Shown in pieces: positions 22,224 through 30,930 of a DNA stretch of 49,056 bases. Position 1 is the first letter of the stretch. Each line of letters begins with the position of its first letter. The stretch is taken from positions 1 to 49,056 of the IMG/VR virus record IMGVR_UViG_3300048444_000320, one strand, 5' to 3'. The notes beneath the pieces are model-generated. The model saw only the letters and a list, made by a program, of their open reading frames with translations. It was not told the DNA's origin and ran no database searches. This DNA is from a virus. The position numbers were made by a program, and so were the translations under genes.

Positions 22224-23809
22224 TGTCGCTGGCTGCCAAGCAGGAATTATTAGCGCTACTTGAGCGCAAATTAGCATTGAGAGCGCGTAACGACCTCAAT
22301 GCTTACTGTCGTTATATCGATGTCCCAGGGGCACCGCTTAACGACGATGAAGATTGTGACGAGTTTTATCCCGATAGCGTGACGCCGGCAGAGCATCACG
22401 AGCTCATTAACAACACGATGATGGACCTCGAAGCAGGCCGTAAGAAACGGGTCATTGTGATGATGCCGCCGGGCTCTGCTAAGTCGACTTACGGCACGGT
22501 GGTTTTCCCGACCTGGTACATGGGACGCAACCCGGGCAAGTCGGTTATCAGCACCAGTTACGGGTCGAGTTTGTCGCTGAAGTTCTCGCGTAAGGTGCGG
22601 CAGGTTGTGAAGAGCCCGAAGTTCAGTGAGGTATTCAATACCGAGCTGGTACCAGATAACCGGGCGCTGGAGTTCTGGTCGTTGCGCAATCAGTCGAGCT
22701 ACATGTGCGGCGGTATCCTGTCAGGCATTACCGGTAACCGTGCTGATGGTCTGGTAATTGATGACCCGGTGAAAGGGCGTGAACAGGCAGACAGCCAGAC
22801 CATCCGAGAGAAGACGTGGGAAGCGTATACCTCAGACCTTCGAACACGCCTAAAGCCTAACGGTTGGATCCTGCTGATACAAACGCGCTGGCATGAGGAT
22901 GATTTAGCCGGTCGAATACTCCCTGATGACTGGGATGGTGAAAGCGGCTATGTCACAGCTAAGGACGGTGAGGAATGGTACGTCGTTTGTCTGCAGGCGC
23001 AATGCGAGCGTGAGGACGATCCGTTAGGACGTGAGATTGGTGAGTGGTTATGGACCGATTGGTTCTCACCTGAGCATTGGGCGCAGGAAAAGCTATCCCA
23101 GGGTAGCCGCAACTGGGAATCGCTGTATCAGCAGAGGCCGAAGCCGCTCGAAGGGTCCATCATCAAGCGCATCTGGCCTAAGCGGTATAATACACGCCCG
23201 GCTGAATTCATGCGTCTGGTTATGTCGCTTGATACCGCATACAAGCCAGAGCAGCACAATGACCCGAGTGTGTTGAGTATATGGGGCGAGGTTGAGCAAG
23301 GGCATTACCTGCTGCATGTGTGGCGTGACCGGGTCGAATATCCGGAATTAAAACGCATCGTGGCCAATTACTACATGAACTGGCGAGCCGATGCGGTACT
23401 GATTGAGGATAAAGCGTCCGGGCAGTCGCTCATACAGGAGTTGAGGCAGGGGGTAACGCTATCGCAGTACCCGAACAAGATAGTGATGCCGGTGATAGCG
23501 ATAGAACCAGAGGGTAGCAAGCTGAACCGGGCAATACGAGTCAGCTCGCAGTTTGAAGCTGGCCGTGTTTGGTTGCCAGAGCATGAGCCGTGGCTCATTG
23601 ATTATGAGTCCGAGTTGTTTGGCTTTCCATTGGCGACACATGACGACCAGGTGGACAGCACGACGCAGTATTTGGAATGGGCAAGCAATCGCACGATTGA
23701 TGTCGTTTCGGCAAGCACTGGGCGCAGAGATACCAGCAATGCCGGTGATTTAGGTTTAGGTGATATGAGCTCCGGTAGTGGCCGTGGCCGTTTTGGAGGA
23801 TTTACATAA
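22223..23809 (+). CDS. Terminase large subunit (packaging ATPase/nuclease)
   Basis: The 528-aa protein has a Walker A-like PPGSAKST motif at residues 82-89. ISTSYGSSLSLKFSRKVR follows, then a Walker B region (GLVIDDPVKG) and the RNase-H-like nuclease beginning at LVMSLDTAYKPEQHNDPS with a second acidic site (VLIEDKASGQ). It translocates and cuts phage DNA at the portal. Length and motifs are those of Mu-like and D3112-like phages. Confidence 0.93.
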   Translation: MSLAAKQELLALLERKLALRARNDLNAYCRYIDVPGAPLNDDEDCDEFYPDSVTPAEHHELINNTMMDLEAGRKKRVIVMMPPGSAKSTYGTVVFPTWYMGRNPGKSVISTSYGSSLSLKFSRKVRQVVKSPKFSEVFNTELVPDNRALEFWSLRNQSSYMCGGILSGITGNRADGLVIDDPVKGREQADSQTIREKTWEAYTSDLRTRLKPNGWILLIQTRWHEDDLAGRILPDDWDGESGYVTAKDGEEWYVVCLQAQCEREDDPLGREIGEWLWTDWFSPEHWAQEKLSQGSRNWESLYQQRPKPLEGSIIKRIWPKRYNTRPAEFMRLVMSLDTAYKPEQHNDPSVLSIWGEVEQGHYLLHVWRDRVEYPELKRIVANYYMNWRADAVLIEDKASGQSLIQELRQGVTLSQYPNKIVMPVIAIEPEGSKLNRAIRVSSQFEAGRVWLPEHEPWLIDYESELFGFPLATHDDQVDSTTQYLEWASNRTIDVVSASTGRRDTSNAGDLGLGDMSSGSGRGRFGGFT

Positions 23810-25293
23810 TGGCTGATACGAAAAAGCCGAAGTTTACTGAGTTATCAAAGGTCGACCATGGCAAACAGATGGCCAAGGCGCTGATAGAGATCATGATCGA
23901 CAATCCTGACTCGATATTGAAGAGCAAGGGCAATGGTCAGCTGAATATTTATAAGGACCTGCTACGAGATGACCAGGTTAAAAGTTGTTTCCAGCAACGC
24001 CGTACCGCAGTAACCCAGTCTGAATATCAGGTCACGCCAGCAAGTGAGAGCGCACCGGATAAAGAGGCAGCCTTGTTCGTTGAGGATATGTTGGGCCATA
24101 TTGGTTTCGACCAGTTGACCGATAAAATGCTGTACGCCATTCATTTCGGTTGGAGTGTAGCGGAGTTGATGTTCGCCCAGGCAGAAAGTCGCATTATATT
24201 AGACCAGGTTAAGGTTCGTGACCGCGGGCGTTTTGCCTTTAGTGCTACCAATGATCTGCTGCTGAAGAAAGACAGTAAGACCTTTCCGATGCCGGCTAAC
24301 AAATTCTGGGTATTCAGTCACGGTGCAGACCATGATGATAACCCCTATGGGGAGGGATTGGCGCACTCGCTGTACTGGCCGGTATTCTTCAAACGCAACG
24401 GCATTAAGTTCTGGCTCATATTCCTCGAGAAATTCGGCATGCCGACTGCCACGGCTAAGCTCCCCAGTTCGCAAATAAAAGACCGTAAACAGCGTGACCA
24501 GGCATTGGCTGTGCTGGATGCCATTCAGGCGGATAGCGGGGTGGTAGTACCGGAGGATATGGTTATTGAGCTGGTTGAGGCGTCCCGCAGTGGTACCGCC
24601 GATTATTCGCAATTACAGGGCGCTATGGACAGAGCTATTTCTAAAATCATCCTGTCGCAAACAATGACGACGGATGATGGCTCTAGCCTGTCTCAGGCGC
24701 AAGTTCATAAAGGTGTGAAAGACGACATCGTAAAAGCCGATGCGGACATGATATGCGACAGCTTCAATAAACAGGTTATCGAACCCCTGATTGCGCTTAA
24801 CTTCGCTAACGCACAACCGCCTAAAGTATGGCGTAAGACTGAGCCGGAAGAAGACCTGGCTCAGATTGCAGAGCGAGATAGTAAAATCATGCAACTGGGA
24901 TATGAGCCAACTGAGGAATACGTTAAGGAAACCTATGGCCCAGGTTGGCGCAAGCGAACGACACCGCCGCCAATGCCATTTGGTAACCAGGTGGAGCCGA
25001 TGGGTGCCGAGTTCGCGGAAGTATCACCCCTTACCCAGAAGCGTGTTCAGCACCGCCGTGACCAGCGGGATATCGTTGACGCCGGTGAATACCTTGCTAG
25101 CAATCCGGAGCAAGCTGTTGGACCGCTTGTGCGCAAAATCATTGAGTTCGCACAAACAGCCGGAAGTGAGGAAGAGTTTGTCAAACGTCTGGATGAGTTA
25201 GCAGAGCAGGACCCGGATAACGAGGTCGTTGAACGGGTGCGAAATGCCAATATCATGGCGCGTATGCGTGGCTATACCAAGAACGCCGGGTAA
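23809..25293 (+). CDS. Portal protein (DUF935, Mu gp29-like)
   Basis: The 494-aa protein contains IYKDLLRDDQVKSCFQQRRT followed by AVTQSEYQVTP, LTDKMLYAIHFGWSVAELMF and NPYGEGLAHSLYWPVFFKRN, then GTADYSQLQGAMD. These are the conserved blocks of the DUF935 portal family. Twelve copies should form the packaging vertex. The C-terminal 120 residues are charged and helical. The start overlaps the terminase stop by one base. Confidence 0.9.
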   Translation: MADTKKPKFTELSKVDHGKQMAKALIEIMIDNPDSILKSKGNGQLNIYKDLLRDDQVKSCFQQRRTAVTQSEYQVTPASESAPDKEAALFVEDMLGHIGFDQLTDKMLYAIHFGWSVAELMFAQAESRIILDQVKVRDRGRFAFSATNDLLLKKDSKTFPMPANKFWVFSHGADHDDNPYGEGLAHSLYWPVFFKRNGIKFWLIFLEKFGMPTATAKLPSSQIKDRKQRDQALAVLDAIQADSGVVVPEDMVIELVEASRSGTADYSQLQGAMDRAISKIILSQTMTTDDGSSLSQAQVHKGVKDDIVKADADMICDSFNKQVIEPLIALNFANAQPPKVWRKTEPEEDLAQIAERDSKIMQLGYEPTEEYVKETYGPGWRKRTTPPPMPFGNQVEPMGAEFAEVSPLTQKRVQHRRDQRDIVDAGEYLASNPEQAVGPLVRKIIEFAQTAGSEEEFVKRLDELAEQDPDNEVVERVRNANIMARMRGYTKNAG

Positions 25294-25296
25294 GCT

Positions 25297-26013
25297 ATGA
25301 AGATTAATGGTATCGTCAATTATTACGAGGCAGCGGCCCAGTTCGAGCTAACAGCGGAAGAAGCCTTTGAGTTCTTCCTGCAGAAGGGGCTGTCTCGTTC
25401 ATTCCGTTGGGATGAAATGGTACGCAACGAGCATGACGTTGCATTTACCGTTGCCAAGCTAATGAACGGTGACCTGCTGGAGTTTGTTAAAAAAGAGCTG
25501 AATAAGGTCATCGATTCAGGCGAAACCTTCAAAGACTTTGCTGACAAGATTGCCCCAGCACTCCAGCGCGCAGGCTGGTGGGGCAAACGAGACGTATTAG
25601 ATCCATACAGCGGTCAGGTTATCGAAGCTCGCTTAGGCAGTGCCAGCCGTCTTGAGACAATATTCCGAACGAACCTACAAAGCGCCTACGCAAAAGGCCA
25701 GTGGGAATCGATTGAAGAAAACATCAGCACGATGCCGTACCTGATGTACGACGCTGTTGATGACTCTCGTGTTCGTCCTGAGCATGCGCAATGGGATGGT
25801 GTCGTGTTACCTGCCGATCATTCATTCTGGGAAACTCACTATCCGCCCAATGGCTACAATTGCCGCTGTGGCGTCATTCAGCTAAGCTGGCAGGACTTGC
25901 AGGATTACGGCTTACAAGTATCACAGCCGCCATCAGTAAACTGGCAAGTACATACGGCTGCGGATGGGCGCGAAATAGCCCACCCACAGGGAGTGGATCC
26001 GACTTTTGTTTAG
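25297..26013 (+). CDS. Head morphogenesis protein (Mu gpF / SPP1 gp7 family)
   Basis: The 238-aa protein has the minor-head signature TIFRTNLQSAYAKGQWESIE, PYLMYDAVDDSRVRPEHAQW and HYPPNGYNCRCGVIQLS. The conserved Cys-x-Cys lies near the end. In Mu and SPP1 these proteins act with the portal in early capsid assembly. It is shorter than Mu gpF. It starts 3 bases after the portal gene. Confidence 0.88.
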   Translation: MKINGIVNYYEAAAQFELTAEEAFEFFLQKGLSRSFRWDEMVRNEHDVAFTVAKLMNGDLLEFVKKELNKVIDSGETFKDFADKIAPALQRAGWWGKRDVLDPYSGQVIEARLGSASRLETIFRTNLQSAYAKGQWESIEENISTMPYLMYDAVDDSRVRPEHAQWDGVVLPADHSFWETHYPPNGYNCRCGVIQLSWQDLQDYGLQVSQPPSVNWQVHTAADGREIAHPQGVDPTFV

Positions 26014-26027
26014 GGATATTTAATATT

Positions 26028-26576
26028 ATGGAGTGGTTGAAACAATTAGTAACGCTGGGTAGGAAGCGAACTGAATGGCTCCGGTATGAAAAAATGAGTG
26101 GAGATAAAACGGACCAGCTAGCTGCTAAATCACTGCTTTGGGGCGCTGTTCTGCTCCTTACTTTACGTGTTGATGCAACAGTCGAACAGTTAATCATCTT
26201 AAAGTTTAAGCCAGCACTCAGCACCGATAATTTAGCGCTAATACTCTATGTTGCTACTTGTTACTATGCATTGCATTGGGCGCTTAGTTTGTTTCATGAC
26301 ATCGTTTCGTACGAAAGTAAAGAGATAGGTTGCTTTGTTACCTCATTATCAGAAGAGTTGAAAAAGACCCAAAAAAAGTTCGATGGTTTAAAAGACATTC
26401 AAAACTTTAATGAAGACTCTAAACAGCTAAGGGACTGCTTAGATAAAATTGATCAAGTAGAGGCAAACTTTAGGCGAAAATCGTCCTTAAAGAACTTTAT
26501 ATATATCCTAGTAGACGTTTTTCCTGTTCCGGTTCTCTTAGTAGTTAGTAGTTATAAGTTTTTTTGTGGGGAATAA
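26028..26576 (+). CDS. Accessory membrane protein inserted in the head operon (moron)
   Basis: The 182-aa protein starts at ATG 26028. It has three predicted membrane segments: SLLWGAVLLLTLRV, LALILYVATCYYALHWALSLF and IYILVDVFPVPVLLVVSSY. A charged helical loop (LSEELKKTQKKFDGLKDI) lies between segments two and three. Base composition is AT-rich compared with the head genes on both sides. Mu-like phages have no gene here. The stop codon merges into the 18-base repeat at 26575-26592. It may be a lysogenic-conversion or exclusion gene. Confidence 0.65.
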   Translation: MEWLKQLVTLGRKRTEWLRYEKMSGDKTDQLAAKSLLWGAVLLLTLRVDATVEQLIILKFKPALSTDNLALILYVATCYYALHWALSLFHDIVSYESKEIGCFVTSLSEELKKTQKKFDGLKDIQNFNEDSKQLRDCLDKIDQVEANFRRKSSLKNFIYILVDVFPVPVLLVVSSYKFFCGE

Positions 26577-26639
26577 AACACGGGTAGTCACCTAACCCCC
26601 ATAGGTTGACAATCACGGCAGTCATAGAGGATTGCCGTG
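26575..26639 (+). repeat. Moron-boundary repeat followed by hairpin holding the next ribosome site
   Basis: AAAACACGGGTAGTCACC (26575-26592) is identical to 36742-36759, which also directly follows an accessory gene. Downstream, CACGGCA/TGCCGTG (26614-26620/26633-26639) forms a hairpin whose loop contains AGAGGA, the ribosome site for ATG 26641. The equivalent place at 36782-36812 has a different hairpin in the same role. Confidence 0.65.
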
Positions 26640-26640
26640 T

Positions 26641-27789
26641 ATGAAACGAATCAATATTTTTAAAACCGGGACGCACACCAGCTCAAATGGCGCGACCCTG
26701 GACTTCTCTGAAGATAAGCTTCAAGGCTCTGCTGAGTCCTACAGTCCGTCCGTTCACGAAGCACCGATTGTAATTGGCCACCCTAAAGATAATGGTCCGG
26801 CTTATGGCTGGATTAAATCTATGGAGTTTTCAGAGGGGAGTCTCGATGCTATCCCTGACCAGGTGAACGAAGACTTTGCCGAAATGGTTAAAAAGGGCTC
26901 CTTTAAAAAGGTTAGCGCCAGCTTCTACCTTCCTGATGCACCAAACAATCCAAGCCCGGGCAATCTTTATCTACGCCACGTAGGTTTTTTGGGTGCCCAA
27001 CCGCCGGCAATCAAAGGCCTGTCAGCCGTTGACTTCTCCGAACAGGAAGAAGGTGTTGTCGAGTTCGAAGAAGATTGGCGAACAGCTATGGATATGTCGT
27101 CTATCGCGCAAATCTTCAAAGCTATGCGCGAATTTATCATCGACAAATTCAGCAAGGACGAAGCCGACAAAACCCTCCCGGATTACCTCATTGATGATTT
27201 ACGAACGTCAGCGGAAGAGCGCCGCAAGGCAGAAGCCTCTCCGGTGACTGATTTTAGCGAAAGCGAAACTGACCCGGAGCACGATATGAAACTTGATGAA
27301 GCACTGGCCAAGGTCAACGACCTGGAAAGCCAGAATACTCAGTTGGAGTCGGACAAGCAAAAGCTTGCTGATGAAAACGAATCTTTGAAATCAAAGGTTA
27401 CCTCATTTACTGAAGCTGAAAACAAACGCCGCAAAGAAGCGTTAACAGCGAAAGTGGATGCATTGGTGAAAGACGGCAAAGTAACCCCGGCAGAGCGTGA
27501 AAAGGTACTTGCCTTTGCAGAGCGCCTGGGCGACCAAACCGTCGACTTTGGCGAAGCTGACGACCAGAAAGGTCTGGACGCTCAGTCGGAGTATCTGAAA
27601 TCACTGGAAGAGCGTCAGCCCGCAGTGGACTTTAAAGAACACTCCGGCGATGAAAACGGTGGTGAACAACCCCAAACAGCTCAGAGCTTAGCTGCTAAAG
27701 CAGTTGAGTATCAGGAAGAGCAACGCAAGGCCGGCCGCAATATCTCTATTGCTGAGGCGGTTAACCATTTACACAAAGAAGCGGAGTAA
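26641..27789 (+). CDS. Mu gpI-like prohead protease/scaffold
   Basis: The protein is about 382 aa. The N-terminal half (FKTGTHTSSNGATLDFSEDK, EAPIVIGHPKDNGPAYGWIK, VSASFYLPDA) is the protease part of the Mu gpI family. The C-terminal half is a long coiled coil (VNDLESQNTQLESDKQKLAD), the scaffold-like (gpZ) part. In Mu a second internal start yields the scaffold alone. Here ATG 27286 (MKLDEALAKVNDLESQ) could do the same. It cleaves itself and scaffold during head maturation. Confidence 0.85.
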   Translation: MKRINIFKTGTHTSSNGATLDFSEDKLQGSAESYSPSVHEAPIVIGHPKDNGPAYGWIKSMEFSEGSLDAIPDQVNEDFAEMVKKGSFKKVSASFYLPDAPNNPSPGNLYLRHVGFLGAQPPAIKGLSAVDFSEQEEGVVEFEEDWRTAMDMSSIAQIFKAMREFIIDKFSKDEADKTLPDYLIDDLRTSAEERRKAEASPVTDFSESETDPEHDMKLDEALAKVNDLESQNTQLESDKQKLADENESLKSKVTSFTEAENKRRKEALTAKVDALVKDGKVTPAEREKVLAFAERLGDQTVDFGEADDQKGLDAQSEYLKSLEERQPAVDFKEHSGDENGGEQPQTAQSLAAKAVEYQEEQRKAGRNISIAEAVNHLHKEAE

Positions 27790-27795
27790 ACGCAG

Positions 27796-28155
27796 ATGAA
27801 AAACTCAGGTTTGATTAAGCAGTTTATCGCCGCCACGGCCATCCCTAAAAATCGAGTTGTAAAACTGGCCGCGGGCGATAACGAAGTCGCGCTCGCAACG
27901 GATGTTGCGGATCCACTAATTGGTGTTAGCGAAGAGCCACAAGATACCGCCATTGGTCAGCGTATCGATGTGACGTTCTCGGGCATCGTTGAAGTTGAGG
28001 CGGGTGCTGTTTTAGCGAAAAACGCTGAAGTTACCGTTGACGCGCAAGGTCGTGCGGTTGCTTCCGCTGCCGGCACTGACTCAACCATCGGTCGTGCTTT
28101 AACGGCTGCTAACGCCGCTGGTGACATCATCAGCATCGAAATTCAGAAAGGTTAA
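27796..28155 (+). CDS. Capsid decoration/cement protein (DUF2190-like)
   Basis: The 119-aa all-beta protein, with repeated valine-rich strands (KNRVVKLAAGDNEVALATDV, GIVEVEAGAVLAKNAEVTV), fits the capsid-stabilising DUF2190 family. It lies between the protease/scaffold and the major capsid gene, where head decoration proteins are found in D3112-like phages. It starts 6 bases after the upstream stop. Confidence 0.75.
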   Translation: MKNSGLIKQFIAATAIPKNRVVKLAAGDNEVALATDVADPLIGVSEEPQDTAIGQRIDVTFSGIVEVEAGAVLAKNAEVTVDAQGRAVASAAGTDSTIGRALTAANAAGDIISIEIQKG

Positions 28156-28169
28156 GGGGTAGCTAAGTC

Positions 28170-29090
28170 ATGAGCACACCATTTGTACAACAGCCCAACC
28201 TAACGGCAATTGCGCTGGGCTATAAGAACGCGCAATTCATTGCTGACCAGGTGTCACCTCGCACACCTGTTGGCGCGACTAACTTCAAGTGGACCGAGTT
28301 CGAAGCTAAGGACACATTCACTATTCCTAGCACGCTGGTTGGTCGTAAGTCTCGCCCGAACGAAGTTGAGTTCAGCGCGACCGAGCACACCGACTCAGTC
28401 GTTGACTGGGGCTTGGAAGACCCAATCCCGAATGCGGACATCGAAGAAGCACGCAGCAATCCGGCGATTGACCCGCAGGGTCGGGCGACGATGAAGCTGT
28501 CGGAGCTGATTGCGCTAAGCCGTGAGAAGCGTGTCGCTGACATGGTGATGAACGCCAGCAACTACAACCACACGGAAACCCTTAGCGGTACCGACAAGTG
28601 GAGCGATGCAGGCTCTAACCTGATTGAGCAAATCAGTGATGCGTTGGATACCCCGCTGGTTCGTCCTAACACGTTGGTGCTGGGTCAGAAAGAAGCCACC
28701 GCAATGCGCCGTAACGCAAGCCTGGTAAAAGCCTTTAACGGCTCAACCGGTGACGTTGGCATGGTGCCGTGGGACTTCATCCGTCAGCTGTTTGAAATTG
28801 AAAACATCTGGGTGGGTGCGAGTCGCTACAACACGGCCAACAAAGGCCAGGACATGAGCCTGTCACGCCTTTGGTCTGGTGGTGCGTCATTCCTTTACAT
28901 CAACCCCATTGCCGCACTGCGTGATGATGTGACGTTCTCGCTGACAGCAGAGCACGGTGAACGCGTTGCCATGACCCGTGAAGACAGCGACATAGGCTTG
29001 CGTGGCGGTGTCCGGGTGCGTGTTGGTGAGTCAGTGAAAGAAGTCCTAGTCGCCAAGGAAGCCGGCTATTACTTCAACGGGGTGCTTTAA
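28170..29090 (+). CDS. Major capsid protein
   Basis: The 306-aa protein has an N-terminal arm (IALGYKNAQFIADQVSPRTP) and a long helix (KLSELIALSREKRVADMVMN), followed by PNTLVLGQKEATAMRRN. It ends in ALRDDVTFSLTAEHGERV and GLRGGVRVRVG. This resembles the HK97-fold coat proteins of Mu/D3112-like phages, and size and gene position agree. Codon use is strongly GC-balanced and unlike the AT-rich morons. Confidence 0.88.
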   Translation: MSTPFVQQPNLTAIALGYKNAQFIADQVSPRTPVGATNFKWTEFEAKDTFTIPSTLVGRKSRPNEVEFSATEHTDSVVDWGLEDPIPNADIEEARSNPAIDPQGRATMKLSELIALSREKRVADMVMNASNYNHTETLSGTDKWSDAGSNLIEQISDALDTPLVRPNTLVLGQKEATAMRRNASLVKAFNGSTGDVGMVPWDFIRQLFEIENIWVGASRYNTANKGQDMSLSRLWSGGASFLYINPIAALRDDVTFSLTAEHGERVAMTREDSDIGLRGGVRVRVGESVKEVLVAKEAGYYFNGVL

Positions 29091-29122
29091 GCGCCCCTCA
29101 CTCAACTTAACCGGAGATGACT

Positions 29123-29404
29123 ATGAGTGATAGCAAAGAGAACATCGTGCTGGCTATGCCGGCACGAATTAACGGCAAGCTGGTACCTGTGACCGGTGAA
29201 CCAGTATCGGTGAGTTCAACCATCGCTGAGCAGTTACGCGCGGCGGGCGCTGTAAAACAACAAGAGCAGAAGCAGCGCTCGCTAAGCGACCTTAAAATCG
29301 ATGAGCTTAAGACCATTGCAGCAGCTAAAGGCATCGACGGTGCCGACGGCATGAAAAAAGCTGACCTGGTTAAAGCAATTGAAGAGCTTGAGGCGAGCGA
29401 ATAG
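29123..29404 (+). CDS. Small head-region protein with Rho-N/SAP-like end
   Basis: The protein is about 93 aa from ATG 29123 (GGAG six bases upstream; ATG 29117 abuts the ribosome site). The N-terminus is beta-rich (IVLAMPARINGKLVPVTGEP). The C-terminus (SLSDLKIDELKTIAAAKGID, MKKADLVKAIEELE) is a Rho N-terminal/SAP/HeH-like helix-extended-helix DNA-binding motif. Such proteins sit after the capsid gene in many Mu-like phages. Function is unknown. Confidence 0.65.
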   Translation: MSDSKENIVLAMPARINGKLVPVTGEPVSVSSTIAEQLRAAGAVKQQEQKQRSLSDLKIDELKTIAAAKGIDGADGMKKADLVKAIEELEASE

Positions 29405-29406
29405 CG

Positions 29407-29814
29407 ATGTACGCACAAGTAACCGATGTGCAAATGCGGTTTGGTCAGGAGGAGCTGGAGCAATTGGCTCCTTCTGATGCCGGTGCCGTTGACCAGAGCA
29501 AAGTTGAATCAGCGTTAAATGACGCTTCGGCTGAGATGGACACCTATCTGGGCTCTGTTTATACGCTGCCGCTTTCCGACCCGAATCCTTATTTAAAAAC
29601 CATCTGTTGCGACATTACTCGCTTTCGTTTGTGGGATGACGCTGTCAGTGAAGAGGTGCGTAAGCGCTATGAGGATGCTGTCGCCTGGCTTAAGAAATTG
29701 GTGAAGGGTGATGTGTCACTGGGCATCGAGAACACGGAAGAGGTATTCCATGCAGCAACGTCACGCTCAACCAGTGACCGGACGTTCACCCGCAACAGCC
29801 TGGATGATTTTTAA
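29407..29814 (+). CDS. Head-tail connector (DUF1320, Mu gp36-like)
   Basis: The 135-aa protein begins MYAQVTDVQMRFGQEELEQL and continues ALNDASAEMDTYLGSVYTLP and DITRFRLWDD. These are typical of DUF1320 (Mu gp36), a helical head-completion or connector protein. It starts 2 bases after the previous stop and ends one base before the next ATG, in a tightly packed late operon. Confidence 0.88.
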   Translation: MYAQVTDVQMRFGQEELEQLAPSDAGAVDQSKVESALNDASAEMDTYLGSVYTLPLSDPNPYLKTICCDITRFRLWDDAVSEEVRKRYEDAVAWLKKLVKGDVSLGIENTEEVFHAATSRSTSDRTFTRNSLDDF

Positions 29815-30339
29815 ATGAAGGTTCAGACCAAATTTAACGAACAGGAGCTGTTGCGCATCAGGCAGGCTCTTGACCGGATTGGAAGCGATCAGCGCAAAGT
29901 ATTCTTTCGCCGTGTCGGTATGGCACTTAAAAGCGACTTTGACATGGGCTTTCGCCGCGGTCGTTCGCCGCTTGGGAATCCATGGAAAGCTGTTCAGCGT
30001 GGTGGTCAGCCCTTGCGGGATACACGCCGGTTGCAAGGGAGCCTGACTGTTCGCGCAACAAGCGACAGCACCGAAGTAGGAACCAATGTCGATTATGGAC
30101 CAGCGCACCAAGACGGTGTCGATAAAGTGGTTTCTGTTCCTACGCATACCAGACTGATTAACCAGGCGTTCGGACGCAAACTTAGCACCGGCGTTTATCA
30201 GACCGTTAAAAGTCACAAGCGCAAGATGAATATCGAGGCACGTCCGTTCCTTGGTATTGAGCGGCCACAGCAGCGCAAAATAGTCCGGGTATTCGGGCAG
30301 TATATGCGGGAATTAGGGGCGGAAGGCAATGCTACTTGA
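29815..30339 (+). CDS. Virion morphogenesis protein (Mu gpG-like tail completion)
   Basis: The 174-aa protein contains FFRRVGMALKSDFDMGFRRG, followed by SPLGNPWKAV, LRDTRRLQGSL and VGTNVDYGPAHQDG, and near the end ARPFLGIERPQQR. This is the signature order of phage virion morphogenesis / tail-completion proteins (P2 gpS, Mu gpG). It adapts the tail tube to the neck. It overlaps the next gene by 11 bases. Confidence 0.88.
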   Translation: MKVQTKFNEQELLRIRQALDRIGSDQRKVFFRRVGMALKSDFDMGFRRGRSPLGNPWKAVQRGGQPLRDTRRLQGSLTVRATSDSTEVGTNVDYGPAHQDGVDKVVSVPTHTRLINQAFGRKLSTGVYQTVKSHKRKMNIEARPFLGIERPQQRKIVRVFGQYMRELGAEGNAT

Positions 30340-30769
30340 GCAGGTTGAACAACGACTTGAAGCAATACAATTCGAGGGTAAAGCGCTGTTTAGTGGCGTT
30401 GACCAGGTCATCGACCCACAGACCATTGTTGACGCCAACACAGTCAAGAAAGACGCCGCGTTTGTGGTGCCGGTTTCCGATGGTGCCGAACCCAATGAAC
30501 GCACAACAGGACGTTTTAGTCAGCTGATGCGTCCACGCTTTGGGGTGCTGATTGTCTGCCGTGCGGTTAATGACCGAATGGGCAAGGGCGTTACTAAGCG
30601 CCTGGAATTCATGAAGCAGCAGATACGGGGCGCGTTAATGGGCTGGACACCGGATGCGAATTACGAGCCGATTACGCTGGTTGAAGGCAACCTTTTGGAA
30701 TTTAAACGTGGTGGCGTGTTCTGGATGGAAGAGTACATCACCGAAACTATGTATGAGGGGCAATCATGA
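30329..30769 (+). CDS. Tail terminator-like protein (Mu gp37 family)
   Basis: The 146-aa protein has an N-terminal helix (LLEQVEQRLEAIQ), a central beta region (AAFVVPVSDGAEPNERTTGR, RFGVLIVCRAVND) and ends VFWMEEYITETMYEG. This fits the Mu gp37/gpU-type alpha-beta tail-terminator proteins that cap the tail tube. The family call is based on pattern and position between gpG-like and tail tube genes. Confidence 0.7.
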   Translation: MLLEQVEQRLEAIQFEGKALFSGVDQVIDPQTIVDANTVKKDAAFVVPVSDGAEPNERTTGRFSQLMRPRFGVLIVCRAVNDRMGKGVTKRLEFMKQQIRGALMGWTPDANYEPITLVEGNLLEFKRGGVFWMEEYITETMYEGQS

Positions 30770-30930
30770 TCATTGTGACCGCCGAGAGTAAATGCCGTCG
30801 CGCGGGCATTGACTTCAAAAAAGGCAAGAACGAATTCAAGCAGCTGTCTGCTGCCAAGCTTGCGCAAATAGAGGCCGATAGTCGTTTGTCGGTGGAGCAC
30901 ACCAAAGAAAAAGAAGGTGGTGAAAAATGA
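30766..30930 (+). CDS. Small HI1506/Mu gp38-like protein
   Basis: The 54-aa protein begins MIIVTAESKCRRAGIDFKKG and continues FKQLSAAKLAQIEADSRLSV, ending in a charged EKEGGEK tail. This matches the layout of the small FluMu HI1506-like proteins (V.A...RRAGI.F......L....L..I..D..L.V) encoded before the tail proteins. It overlaps both neighbours by 4 bases (ATGA), supporting a real translated gene. Function is unknown. Confidence 0.7.
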   Translation: MIIVTAESKCRRAGIDFKKGKNEFKQLSAAKLAQIEADSRLSVEHTKEKEGGEK

